Of a stretch of DNA of 9,266 nucleotides, positions 1 through 6,920 are shown one piece after another. Numbering within the stretch: the stretch's first letter is position 1; every line of letters starts with the position of its first letter. A model generated the notes under the pieces. It saw only the letters and a list, made by a program, of their open reading frames with translations, ran no database searches and was not told the DNA's origin. The DNA comes from JAWKTM01 sp041399085 (GTDB lineage: Bacteria > Planctomycetota > Planctomycetia > Pirellulales > Pirellulaceae), in the NCBI GenBank assembly GCA_041399085.1, contig JAWKTM010000124.1, positions 1 to 9,266 on the forward strand, read 5' to 3'. The position numbers and the translations under genes are program-made.

Positions 1-941
1 GGCTGATCCCCAATCTGTTTCCCGAAGGCGGCAACGATGGACTCTATCACACGGCCGACGCGACCTTGTGGTATTTTCATGCGCTGGATCGTTACCTACA
101 AACAACAAAGGATCAAGCGACACTGGAAATACTGCTGCCCAAGTTGGTAGACATCTATGAACATCATCTGCGGGGCACGCGATTTGGGATTGGAGTCGAT
201 CCACAAGATGGTTTGCTGCGCCAAGGAGCCGCCGGATATCAGCTTACGTGGATGGATGCCAAGGTCGACGATTGGGTCGTCACGCCGCGTCGGGGAAAGG
301 CGGTGGAGATCAATGCTTTGTGGTACAACGCCGTCTGTTTGTTAGCCGATTGGCTTCGCGAGCTGCGGGGCGATTCGGCGGCTCGCCCCTTGGTGCAACA
401 AGCCGAGCAGACTCGCCAGTCGTTCAATCAGCGGTTTTGGAATGAGTCGGCTGGCTGTTTGTATGACATTGTCGATGGCGAAGGAGGAGATGATCCGGCG
501 ATTCGCCCCAATCAATTATTTGCGATTTCACTCAAGCACGCTGTGTTGGATTCCGCGCGATGGGATGCCGTGGTGAGTATCTGTCGCGACCGTTTGTTGA
601 CGCCGATGGGGTTGCGTTCATTGGCGCCGGGACATCCCGATTACAAGCCTCGATATGACGGCGATCTGCGTTCGCGCGACGCGGCCTACCATCAAGGAAC
701 CGTGTGGGGCTGGTTGATTGGTCCGTTCATTGACGCTTGGCTGAAGACGCATCCAGAAGACGGGGAAGCGGCTCGGGCGTTTCTCGAAGGGTTTCAAGAT
801 CACATGCAAGAGGCATGTGTGGGATCCATTAGTGAGATTTTCGATGCCGAAGCGCCGTATTATCCACGCGGCTGTGCGGCGCAGGCGTGGAGCGTCGCGG
901 AAGTGCTTCGCTGCTGGGTGGCCACGAACCCGACCGATTGA
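1..941 (+). CDS. Glycogen debranching enzyme, C-terminal part (amylo-alpha-1,6-glucosidase), 5'-truncated
   Basis: The reading frame is open from base 3 and ends at TGA 939-941, giving about 312 residues of a protein that starts outside the window. The family hydrolyses alpha-1,6 branch points of glycogen-like glucans in the cytoplasm. Visible blocks match the (alpha/alpha)6-barrel GDE_C domain in order: LIPNLFPEGG and HTADATLWYFHAL at the left edge, TWMDAK (codons about 246-263), TPRRGKAVEINALWYNA, the block RPNQLFAIS, GLRSLAPGHPDY, RDAAYHQGTVWGWLIGPF, and GSISEIFD then PRGCAAQAWSVAE near the end. By analogy with characterised debranching enzymes, the Asp of TWMDA (255-257) and the Glu of SEIFD (834-836) are the likely catalytic acid/base pair; that assignment is inference. 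Full-length archaeal/bacterial relatives are usually about 650-720 residues, so roughly half is missing. The gene converges on the AsmA-like gene across a repeat-bearing gap. The domain order shows no frameshift. Confidence 0.93.
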   Translation, partial: LIPNLFPEGGNDGLYHTADATLWYFHALDRYLQTTKDQATLEILLPKLVDIYEHHLRGTRFGIGVDPQDGLLRQGAAGYQLTWMDAKVDDWVVTPRRGKAVEINALWYNAVCLLADWLRELRGDSAARPLVQQAEQTRQSFNQRFWNESAGCLYDIVDGEGGDDPAIRPNQLFAISLKHAVLDSARWDAVVSICRDRLLTPMGLRSLAPGHPDYKPRYDGDLRSRDAAYHQGTVWGWLIGPFIDAWLKTHPEDGEAARAFLEGFQDHMQEACVGSISEIFDAEAPYYPRGCAAQAWSVAEVLRCWVATNPTD

Positions 942-977
942 TCGCGCTCGAAAGGGTTGCCGCCAGGATCAAATACA

Positions 978-1074
978 AGCGGCAGGGCGCAAACCCACCG
1001 GTGTAATAAAACCGTTACTGAAACCGGAGGGCTTGCGCCCTGCCTTGAAACCGGAGGGCTTGCGCCCTGCCGCT
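978..1074. repeat. Palindromic REP-like repeat cluster, three copies (one inverted, two direct)
   Basis: The core is AGGGCGCAAGCCCT, a 5-bp stem closed by a GCAA (GNRA-type) tetraloop on one strand. One copy lies at 978-1002 in the GGGCGCAA orientation, with two substitutions in the right half of the core. Two copies in the opposite orientation lie at about 1021-1044 and 1048-1074, 27 bp apart and nearly identical (GGAGGGCTTGCGCCCTGCC). The copy at 978-1002 and the one at 1050-1074 are inverted repeats matching at 23 of 25 positions across a 47-bp spacer, so a long stem could form. The cluster sits between the 3' ends of two convergent genes and the same core recurs at 6921-7019. Likely a dispersed extragenic palindromic element; a bidirectional terminator or mRNA-end role is possible but unproven. 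Confidence 0.8.
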
Positions 1075-1102
1075 AGAATGGTAGGGAAACTCCGCATGCC
1101 TT

Positions 1103-4100
1103 CTACCGCAACAATCGTCGTGGATCGAGTGATTGCCAGGATGTGGACGGGGCAGGGGAGGGGAGTGGTTCGCGCGTGGCTTCGGGGAACAATTGCTGTA
1201 AAGTTTCCTCCACGTGCGGGAAAGCTTTCCGCGAGAGTTTTGGGTCGTCCAGCGTTCCCGCCACTTGGATTAGTAATAGCGACTTGGCCGTCTCGCTGCG
1301 GATCGCGCGCAGAAACGTGGGCCAGATTTCGTCGCGCCCTACTAACGCGTAGAAATTCATATTCAGATCGCGTTGAAAGCTCATCTCGCCGCGACCTTTG
1401 AGGCTGATTGCATTGCCGTTGAAGTTGATGCGGTCAAAGTAGATTCGATCGCCTTCGATGCGGAAGTCCATGTCACTGTTGGTAAACGCGTTCGTGTCCG
1501 GGGGCTCGATCACTAACAGTTTCAGTAGCGCGATCATCTGCGGCAACTCATAGATGTCGGCGTCCGTCAAACGCACGGCCCCGTTGCCACGCCAGGAATG
1601 AGAGCCTTGATTGTTGCCGGCCAGTCGCAGTTGTCCAAACACCCGGCCCGAAACCGTGGACGGCCGCGAGCTCAAGTCGCGCGAGACTTCCGCCAAGCTG
1701 GCATCGTTCACGCGGGCCTCGATGTTCCAACGGGCATCTGGTTGGTTGGCGACGCGAGCGTCGAAGGCGACCGAACCGCCAAAAGCCTGCGCGGTCACAT
1801 TCCGTGGAATCGCTCGCGGCGCGGGGGCCGGGACCCACGAACCAAACAACACGCCCGACTGGTCAATCCACAACGGTCCACGTACCTGGGTGAGTTGCAC
1901 GCCTTGCAGCATCACCGAATCAATGGCCAACTCACCGCGACTATAAAACTGTTGGGCGTCCTTGTGACCAAACAGATGCACGCCGCCGCGAATGTTTTGC
2001 AATGGTAGACCGCCTACCAGTCGGCCATTCTCGGCGTCAATTAGCAATTCCCAATCCGACGTCGCGGAATCCGCCGCGGCGTTATTGCCGGCAAACTTGA
2101 GGCGGCCGGAAACTGTTAGCGGGCCGACCAGGTTCAGTTTCGCCAGCGAGCCGCCTAGTTGTGGCGGCAGCGCTTGTAACAGATCGCGATCCATCTCGAC
2201 CTGAGTTGCCATGAACTTCGCGATTTGAAAGCTCCAGGCGTCGTTCTGATGGGACACTTGGCCCACGAGGTCGATCGAAGTTCGCCCGTGCCGAGCTCGC
2301 AGTTGTTCCAGTTCGACCACGCCGTCGCGCACGTGGACCGAACCCGTAACTTCATCCAAACGATAAGGAAACCAAGCCGGTTGAATCGTAATGCTGCGAC
2401 CTTCCACATTCTGAGCCGGCGGCCATTTTTGAGCTCGAATGTCTAACGACAAGTCTTTCGGTTCGGAATCGTATCGCACGCTCACCGACAATTGATCCAA
2501 TGATCCGCGTGGTTGCAGCTTATTCCAAATCTGCCGCGCGGCTGGCTTCAACGCCTCGCGCAGTTCATCCTCCAGCGGCACACTGCGACAATCAAAATCC
2601 AGCGTCAGCAGGCTGCCGCCCTCCGGCTTCGGCTGCCATTGTCCTTTGCAAATGATATAGCCACTATCATTCTGGCCAATCAAATCTCGGAACGTCCAAT
2701 GATTGTCTTCCGCCACCAAGCGGCCGTGAATCTTATAGATCGGATAGGGGAACTTCTCATACTTCATCGAGCACTCGCGGAGCTCGATGGCCAGACGCTT
2801 CGTCGGCTCTTGATCCGGCGAGACACGATCGATTCGCATTCGTTCGACCACGATCGAACCGGCCGGCTGAAGCGATCTCACAATCTCCTCGGGCTTGTCC
2901 TCCAAGGCCGAGATCAGTTCGTTGTCGAGCGGAATGGGGCCGTGCGCGCGAGCTTCAAACCAACCGGTGAAATCGGGGCCGGGTTGTTGGATGTCCAACC
3001 CCACGTCGATGCGCTGGCCGTTGGCTTCCACAATTAGTTGTTCGCTCCACAACCGGCCGTTCACATAGTGCAGCGTGCCCACGCCATGATCCACACGGTA
3101 GGGAAACTTGTGATAGACCACGGCCACGTCCACACACTCGGCGTGCATCTCGGGCTTCCAGCGTTGACCATCGAATTCCAACGCCGCGTCGATATTCACA
3201 ATTCCGCTGGGCGAATACTTCTCCCATTGTTCGCGAGCCGGTTCGGGCAGCATCGACAGCACGCGTTGGTCCAGCGTCAGGTTTCTCGCGGAGGCCTGCA
3301 ATTGAATCGGGCTGTCGTCGGCAAAGCCCGCGATGACGCAACTCATTTGCAATTGCGTCGCACCGGTGCTGGCCGTCAAATTGCGAAACCTGAGTCCCGT
3401 GTTATCCACATCGATGTCGCCGCGCAGATTGGTCAAGGCATAAGGAAACCGGGGATCGTCGATCCGACCGTCCAGGAGTCGGCTGGTCAAATGAAATCGA
3501 ATCGGGCCGCTTGGCTCCAACGGCGACTTCACTTCGTAGCTCATATCCGCTTGCACATCCAACGACGCCAGTGGCTCAAGCTGGTCGGCAATCTCCGGCG
3601 GCAGGGCGGCGAGCAAACGGCGCGAGAAATCGAAATGAGCCACCGTGCCGCGAACCGACCAAGCCTGCTCGTCCGGCCAAAACGTGCCGTCAAAGTCAGC
3701 TTGGCGACAATACTCGCTGGCCAAGCTGCCGCGAATCTGCAACGGCAACCGTCCGTTATGCATCGACGGGCCGCTCGCGCCGACGGGAAACTGCGGCGTG
3801 ATCGAAACCGCAATGTCGCGCAGCAACAGCGGTCGCTGCCCGGCGTCGACGATCTCGATCGCACCGTCGCGAATCTCGATCGTCGGCGGCCGCCCTTCGC
3901 TGGCGGGCAGCGGCAACAGGCTGGCCAAGTTCCACGTGCCGTCGCCGCCGCGCGAAGCCCGCACCGACAGACCGCGAAACTCGACATGATGCACCTGCGG
4001 CTTCTCGGTCAGAAACTGAGGCATCTGTGTGCCGCACGCACAGAACAGTTCGTCCACCTTGATCATCGGGTCGGACGCCGTGCCATAGCGGGGCGAAGCC

Positions 4101-4318
4101 GTCACGCCTCGCAGCACGATCCCTTCGCCTTCGACCAACCACGCCGACCGCACTTGCACATGCAGATTCGGATGCCGCTCGGCCAACATCGTCTGCACAC
4201 GCACGCGAATCTCTTCGTTCAACCGCTGAAAGATCATGTCGCGGCCAAACCAAGCGGCGGCCAGCAGCGCGGCCACTAGCACGGCGAATCGAAAGGCCCA
4301 GCGCGTCAAGCGTCGCAT
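1103..4318 (-). CDS. AsmA-like (AsmA/YhdP/TamB-type) envelope protein with internal repeats
   Basis: The protein has 1071 residues and stops at TAG (1105-1103). I chose ATG 4318 because AAAGGAG lies 5 bases upstream and the N-terminus is then a short basic segment (MRRLTRWAFR) followed by one hydrophobic helix (residues about 11-24). This suggests an inner-membrane anchor with the bulk in the periplasm. Residues 50-200 resemble the AsmA N-terminal region (LRGVTAS, DGTWNLASLLPLP, IEIRDGAIEIVD, LPLQIRGSL). Residues about 920-1046 resemble the AsmA-type C-terminal region (DMDFRIEGDRIYFDRINF, GNAISLKGRGEMSF, VAGTLDDPKL). In between are repeated modules: FPY followed by a glycine turn at 291, 405, 523 and 650, with a diverged LPL at 771, and an amphipathic segment of the type LxxLPxxxxxxxxxLxPxG at 235, 353, 468, 586 and 713. 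Related bridge-like proteins carry lipids across the periplasm; that role here is inference. The start overlaps the upstream glycosyltransferase by 13 bases, which implies cotranscription. The last 25 residues are Pro/Ser-rich. Confidence 0.85.
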   Translation of the reverse strand: MRRLTRWAFRFAVLVAALLAAAWFGRDMIFQRLNEEIRVRVQTMLAERHPNLHVQVRSAWLVEGEGIVLRGVTASPRYGTASDPMIKVDELFCACGTQMPQFLTEKPQVHHVEFRGLSVRASRGGDGTWNLASLLPLPASEGRPPTIEIRDGAIEIVDAGQRPLLLRDIAVSITPQFPVGASGPSMHNGRLPLQIRGSLASEYCRQADFDGTFWPDEQAWSVRGTVAHFDFSRRLLAALPPEIADQLEPLASLDVQADMSYEVKSPLEPSGPIRFHLTSRLLDGRIDDPRFPYALTNLRGDIDVDNTGLRFRNLTASTGATQLQMSCVIAGFADDSPIQLQASARNLTLDQRVLSMLPEPAREQWEKYSPSGIVNIDAALEFDGQRWKPEMHAECVDVAVVYHKFPYRVDHGVGTLHYVNGRLWSEQLIVEANGQRIDVGLDIQQPGPDFTGWFEARAHGPIPLDNELISALEDKPEEIVRSLQPAGSIVVERMRIDRVSPDQEPTKRLAIELRECSMKYEKFPYPIYKIHGRLVAEDNHWTFRDLIGQNDSGYIICKGQWQPKPEGGSLLTLDFDCRSVPLEDELREALKPAARQIWNKLQPRGSLDQLSVSVRYDSEPKDLSLDIRAQKWPPAQNVEGRSITIQPAWFPYRLDEVTGSVHVRDGVVELEQLRARHGRTSIDLVGQVSHQNDAWSFQIAKFMATQVEMDRDLLQALPPQLGGSLAKLNLVGPLTVSGRLKFAGNNAAADSATSDWELLIDAENGRLVGGLPLQNIRGGVHLFGHKDAQQFYSRGELAIDSVMLQGVQLTQVRGPLWIDQSGVLFGSWVPAPAPRAIPRNVTAQAFGGSVAFDARVANQPDARWNIEARVNDASLAEVSRDLSSRPSTVSGRVFGQLRLAGNNQGSHSWRGNGAVRLTDADIYELPQMIALLKLLVIEPPDTNAFTNSDMDFRIEGDRIYFDRINFNGNAISLKGRGEMSFQRDLNMNFYALVGRDEIWPTFLRAIRSETAKSLLLIQVAGTLDDPKLSRKAFPHVEETLQQLFPEATREPLPSPAPSTSWQSLDPRRLLR

Positions 4319-5757
4319 GCCGGCTCCTTTCGATCGCTGAAAGCCAAGCGTCCGCCGCCCCGTGTTCGCCGCCACGCCGGTCCGAACAACTCGACCGCCA
4401 CGGCCGAAGCCAACACGATCAACATCAGCATCGCGGGCTGGCGGTAACGAATCGATCCGACGAAAGCCGTGTGCAACGCGGCCGTGTAGAGCGTCGGCAT
4501 GGCGCACGCCAAGTACGCCCAGCCGCGGCGGCGAAATCGCCACACGCCAACGATTCCCAACGCGAGGATCGGCAAGTAACCGGCGGCGATCGCCCACCGC
4601 ATCAAGCCGCTTCGCATCTCGGCGGCGTTCGGCAATGGGCTCCAAACACGCCACGATTTTCGGCCAACTAACCGCACGACTTCCGCCGGATTCGCGGCGG
4701 CCCAAGCGATCGCCGCGTTGCTCATCCGCCGATCCAGTCGATATTCGAACGTGCTCGGCGGCGTTTGCCCGGCGGCCAACGACGCCCGGTCGGCCGCCAG
4801 TTGGGCGTCGATAAATCCCGGCACGAACTCCATGTTCGAATCGCTGCCGCCCGTCGCGCCGGGGTGAAAGCTGTCGTACAGCGTCGCTCCGATCTGCAAC
4901 GTGGTCGGCACAAAGCGGCCGGTGATCGCGGCGTTGCGAATCCACCACGGCGACATCGCGACGGCGAATCCCACGCAAATCGCCAGCAATAGCCGCGCGT
5001 GCTCGCCGCGCCGCGGACTGACGACCAACAGCACGACCGCCGCGAACGGCAGGAACAACAGCCAGCTTGGCCGAGTCAATGTGGCCAAGCCCGCGACCAC
5101 GCCGCTGGCCAAGGCCCAACGGATCGCGGCTGGAACCGAGCGGCCGCCAGCGTCGGATTCATCGTTCGCCGTTTCCTCTCGCGCGGGTCGAGAGCACGTC
5201 GCTCGATCGCCCGCGGTTTGTCGTCGCCAAGCCGCGATCCACAGACCCAGATGCAAAACCATCAGCGGGCAGAACAACGCTTCGCTGAGTACGAAGACGC
5301 TCATGCCGATCGCGCCGGGGTACAGCGTCGCTCCGGCCGCGGCGACCAAGCCGATCGTGGGTGTGAACAACTGCCGAGCGACCGAGCCAACTCCGGCCAC
5401 CGCCGCCGTGCCTAGCGCGGCTCCGAGCAACCGGGCGGCGAGCACTGGCGGTTCCGGGCCGCCGATCAGAAACAACGGCGCCAACGCGAGCGGATATCCC
5501 GGCACGCGAAACATCCGCGATTCGGTCGACCCGTACTGGAAATCGCCGTCGGTCACGAGATTGCGAGTCATCGTCCAGTAGCTGAGGCTGTCGCCGAAGG
5601 CAAACGGCGTATCGCCCAGCCGCTGTTGCCACCAAACCGCCGCCCCGGCGCGCACGGCGAACGCCAGGACCAGGATCAGTCCCATCGCGAGCCGGTAGTG
5701 TTTGCGACTTAACTCCATACAGAACCGCACTTTGGCGCGGACAAAAAGGCCCGGCAT
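4306..5757 (-). CDS. GT39/ArnT-like (GT-C fold) membrane glycosyltransferase
   Basis: The frame gives 483 residues from ATG 5757 or 470 from ATG 5718 (MELSRKHYRLAMGL); neither has a clear Shine-Dalgarno. The second start is plausible because a possible -10 element overlaps the first ATG. Numbering here is from 5757. GT-C marks appear in order: a first membrane helix (about 24-42), then GDSLSYW (55-61), whose Asp is the expected catalytic/metal-site acid of the first periplasmic loop. Next come RVPGYPLALAPLF (84-96), VLSEALF (156-162), GLATLTRPSWL (223-233), PWWIRNAAITGRFVP (270-284) and RYRQPAMLMLIVLA (437-450). About ten hydrophobic segments are present. Family members move a sugar from a polyprenyl-phosphate donor to lipid or protein on the outer face of the inner membrane; donor and acceptor here are unknown. 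A charged cytoplasmic loop (about 178-208) looks like a lineage insertion. The stop overlaps the AsmA-like start, so the two are probably translationally coupled. Confidence 0.88.
   Translation of the reverse strand: MPGLFVRAKVRFCMELSRKHYRLAMGLILVLAFAVRAGAAVWWQQRLGDTPFAFGDSLSYWTMTRNLVTDGDFQYGSTESRMFRVPGYPLALAPLFLIGGPEPPVLAARLLGAALGTAAVAGVGSVARQLFTPTIGLVAAAGATLYPGAIGMSVFVLSEALFCPLMVLHLGLWIAAWRRQTAGDRATCSRPAREETANDESDAGGRSVPAAIRWALASGVVAGLATLTRPSWLLFLPFAAVVLLVVSPRRGEHARLLLAICVGFAVAMSPWWIRNAAITGRFVPTTLQIGATLYDSFHPGATGGSDSNMEFVPGFIDAQLAADRASLAAGQTPPSTFEYRLDRRMSNAAIAWAAANPAEVVRLVGRKSWRVWSPLPNAAEMRSGLMRWAIAAGYLPILALGIVGVWRFRRRGWAYLACAMPTLYTAALHTAFVGSIRYRQPAMLMLIVLASAVAVELFGPAWRRTRGGGRLAFSDRKEPACDA
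4324..4330 (-). promoter_or_regulatory. Shine-Dalgarno of the AsmA-like gene
   Basis: Read on the minus strand, AAAGGAG lies 5 bases before ATG 4318. It decides the start: the open frame continues upstream to 5119, but that stretch overlaps the glycosyltransferase gene in another frame. The site lies inside the last codons of the glycosyltransferase. Confidence 0.75.
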
Positions 5758-5785
5758 GGTACGAGCGAACGGCCGCGTGGGTCAA
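5756..5785 (-). promoter_or_regulatory. Weak candidate promoter for the glycosyltransferase/AsmA operon
   Basis: On the minus strand, TTGACC (5785-5780) and TACCAT (5761-5756) are separated by 18 bases, matching the sigma-70 consensus at 5 of 6 and 4 of 6 positions. If used, transcription would begin near 5750, inside the longest reading frame, so translation would have to start at ATG 5718. The match is weak and could be chance. Confidence 0.25.
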
Positions 5786-5830
5786 GTGAGACTGGGGGTT
5801 CTGGGCGGCGCGGGATGGGATAAACGGCTC

Positions 5831-6135
5831 GTCGGAGTCGTCGTGCGACTGGTCGAAACGGGATTGCACGCCGACGAAGTGCCATTGTGTCGCGTCGGAA
5901 TGAGTTTGCGGGCCGTCGGAATGGGATTGCGCCTCGTCGGAACGGGATTGTGCCTTGTCGGAATGGGATTGCGCGCCGTCGGAATGGGATTGCGCGCCGT
6001 CGGAACGGGATTGCGCCTTGTCGGAATGCGGATTGCGCCTTGTCGGAACGGGATTGCGCCTCGTCGGAACTCGTCGGAATGAGATTGCGCCTTGTCGGAT
6101 CGGGATTGTGCCGTCACGGAACGGGATTGCACCTT
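5831..6135. repeat. 21-bp tandem repeat array (minisatellite), about 14 copies plus one partial
   Basis: The unit starts GTCGGAA, continues with T or C then GGGATTGCG, and ends in CCTY or CGCC. Good copies begin at 5894, 5915, 5936, 5957, 5978, 5999, 6020 (22 bp, one extra base), 6042, 6073 and 6094. More decayed copies begin at 5831, 5852, 5873 and 6115. A 10-bp partial copy lies at 6063-6072. Central copies are the most alike and the edges are decayed, as in arrays that grow by slippage or unequal exchange. There are no spacers. The array fills most of the divergent gap between the glycosyltransferase and the 6258 gene. All frames through it are long and open because 21 is a multiple of 3, but the 22-bp and 10-bp units shift frame and the variable positions change amino acids in the two frames I checked, so I do not call a gene. 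The rest of 5758-6257 holds only the putative promoter elements listed separately. Confidence 0.92.
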
Positions 6136-6187
6136 CACGTAGGCGGTCAGCCTAAATTGCAAACCAGTTCGTCGGTAATAAAAATCC

Positions 6188-6215
6188 TTGCAAGCCGCCA
6201 CTCATCCGCTATATT
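6188..6215 (+). promoter_or_regulatory. Candidate sigma-70-type promoter for the 6258 gene
   Basis: TTGCAA (6188-6193) and TATATT (6210-6215) are 16 bases apart, matching the consensus hexamers at 4 of 6 and 5 of 6 positions. Predicted initiation near 6222 would give a leader of about 36 bases. It lies just downstream of the 21-bp array in an A/T-richer stretch. Confidence 0.45.
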
Positions 6216-6245
6216 GTCCGTCGCTCCATTTAACCGCTCCAGTAC

Positions 6246-6252
6246 AGGGGAA
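6246..6252 (+). promoter_or_regulatory. Shine-Dalgarno of the 6258 gene
   Basis: AGGGGAA lies 5 bases before ATG 6258 and fits the anti-SD core. It supports this start; no in-frame upstream start is needed. Confidence 0.65.
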
Positions 6253-6257
6253 TCGCC

Positions 6258-6908
6258 ATGCCCGAATATCCGATCAGTGTGCGTTTGTCGTCGATCGAAA
6301 CCGCCTTGAACGCTCCGTCCACAATCACGGAGATTGGCACTTTGTTAGAACCGCTGGGATACGACCAAGCCAAAATTGCGGAAGGCAAACAGTTGCTCGC
6401 CGATGCCAAGGCGTTGGTGAATCGTCAGAAGGTCGAATACGGCGAGCAGTATGAAGCGTCGCAGATCGTCAATGATGCGCGAGCGGCCGCATCGCGGGTG
6501 TATACGCCAACGCTCACTTTGGCCCGCATCGCTCTGAAGCGTGAACCGGTCGCTCCCGCCGCGTTGGCTTTGCATGGAACTCGCAAGCGAACGCTTTCCG
6601 GCTGGCTGGAACAGGCGACGACGTTTTACTCGAACCTGTTGGCCAATCCGCAGTGGGTGGCGGAGATGGCCAAGTTCAATCGCGACCAGGCGGCTTTGGA
6701 AGCCGAGCAGTCTGTTATCCAAACGCTCGTCGCCGCCAACTTGAACCAAGAGCAAGAGAAGGGCGAAGCGCAGGCCGCCACTCGCGCCCGCGACGCCAAG
6801 CTGGATGAACTTTATGACTGGTATGCCGACTATCGAGACGTGGCCGTCATTGCGTTGGATGGTCACCCAGAATGGATCGAGTTGATTCGTAAGGGCGAAG
6901 TGGATTAA
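6258..6908 (+). CDS. Conserved-type hypothetical protein, soluble and mostly helical
   Basis: The protein has 216 residues, ATG 6258 to TAA 6906-6908, with a ribosome binding site and a plausible promoter upstream. I cannot assign a function. It has no signal peptide or membrane helix, so it is probably cytoplasmic. The sequence is rich in Ala, Glu, Gln and Arg and looks like a bundle of long helices. Notable blocks are LEPLGYDQAKIAEGKQLL (about 30-47), KVEYGEQYEASQIVNDARAA (58-77), LTLARIALKRE (86-96), GWLEQATTFYSNLL (113-126), EKGEAQAATRARDAKLDELY (about 167-186) and VAVIALDGHPEWIELIRKGE (195-214). The pattern of paired helices with an 'EGEAQ-AT--RD--L--L--W' motif recalls uncharacterised proteins of Bacteroidetes and other phyla, from memory only. 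It is monocistronic: divergent from the glycosyltransferase across the 21-bp array and convergent with the RND gene across hairpin repeats. Confidence 0.8.
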   Translation: MPEYPISVRLSSIETALNAPSTITEIGTLLEPLGYDQAKIAEGKQLLADAKALVNRQKVEYGEQYEASQIVNDARAAASRVYTPTLTLARIALKREPVAPAALALHGTRKRTLSGWLEQATTFYSNLLANPQWVAEMAKFNRDQAALEAEQSVIQTLVAANLNQEQEKGEAQAATRARDAKLDELYDWYADYRDVAVIALDGHPEWIELIRKGEVD

Positions 6909-6920
6909 GGGCCGACCCAC

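Noticed and set aside
817..1401. 194-codon plus-strand frame across the debranching-enzyme end and the repeats
   Set aside because: It overlaps two supported genes and translates the palindromic repeats; no ribosome binding site or domain.
3038..4279. 413-codon plus-strand frame opposite the AsmA-like gene
   Set aside because: Composition is His/Arg/Gln-rich shadow translation with no recognisable domain, lying wholly antisense to a well-supported gene.
4319..5119. Upstream extension of the AsmA-like frame to 5119
   Set aside because: It overlaps the glycosyltransferase gene in another frame, its translation is Arg-rich shadow sequence with no membrane segment, and a good ribosome binding site and N-terminal anchor mark ATG 4318.
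5831..6135. CRISPR array
   Set aside because: The repeats are contiguous with no spacers, are not palindromic, and no cas gene is present.
5831..6135. Plasmid-type iteron origin
   Set aside because: Unit length and direct orientation fit, but there is no rep gene, DnaA box or A/T-rich unwinding region beside it.
5702..6309. Plus-strand frames through the 21-bp array (heptads such as VGMGLRL or RRNGIAP)
   Set aside because: They are open only because the 21-bp unit lacks stops; inserted and partial units break the frame, and there is no start signal. They also overlap the glycosyltransferase start or the 6258 gene.
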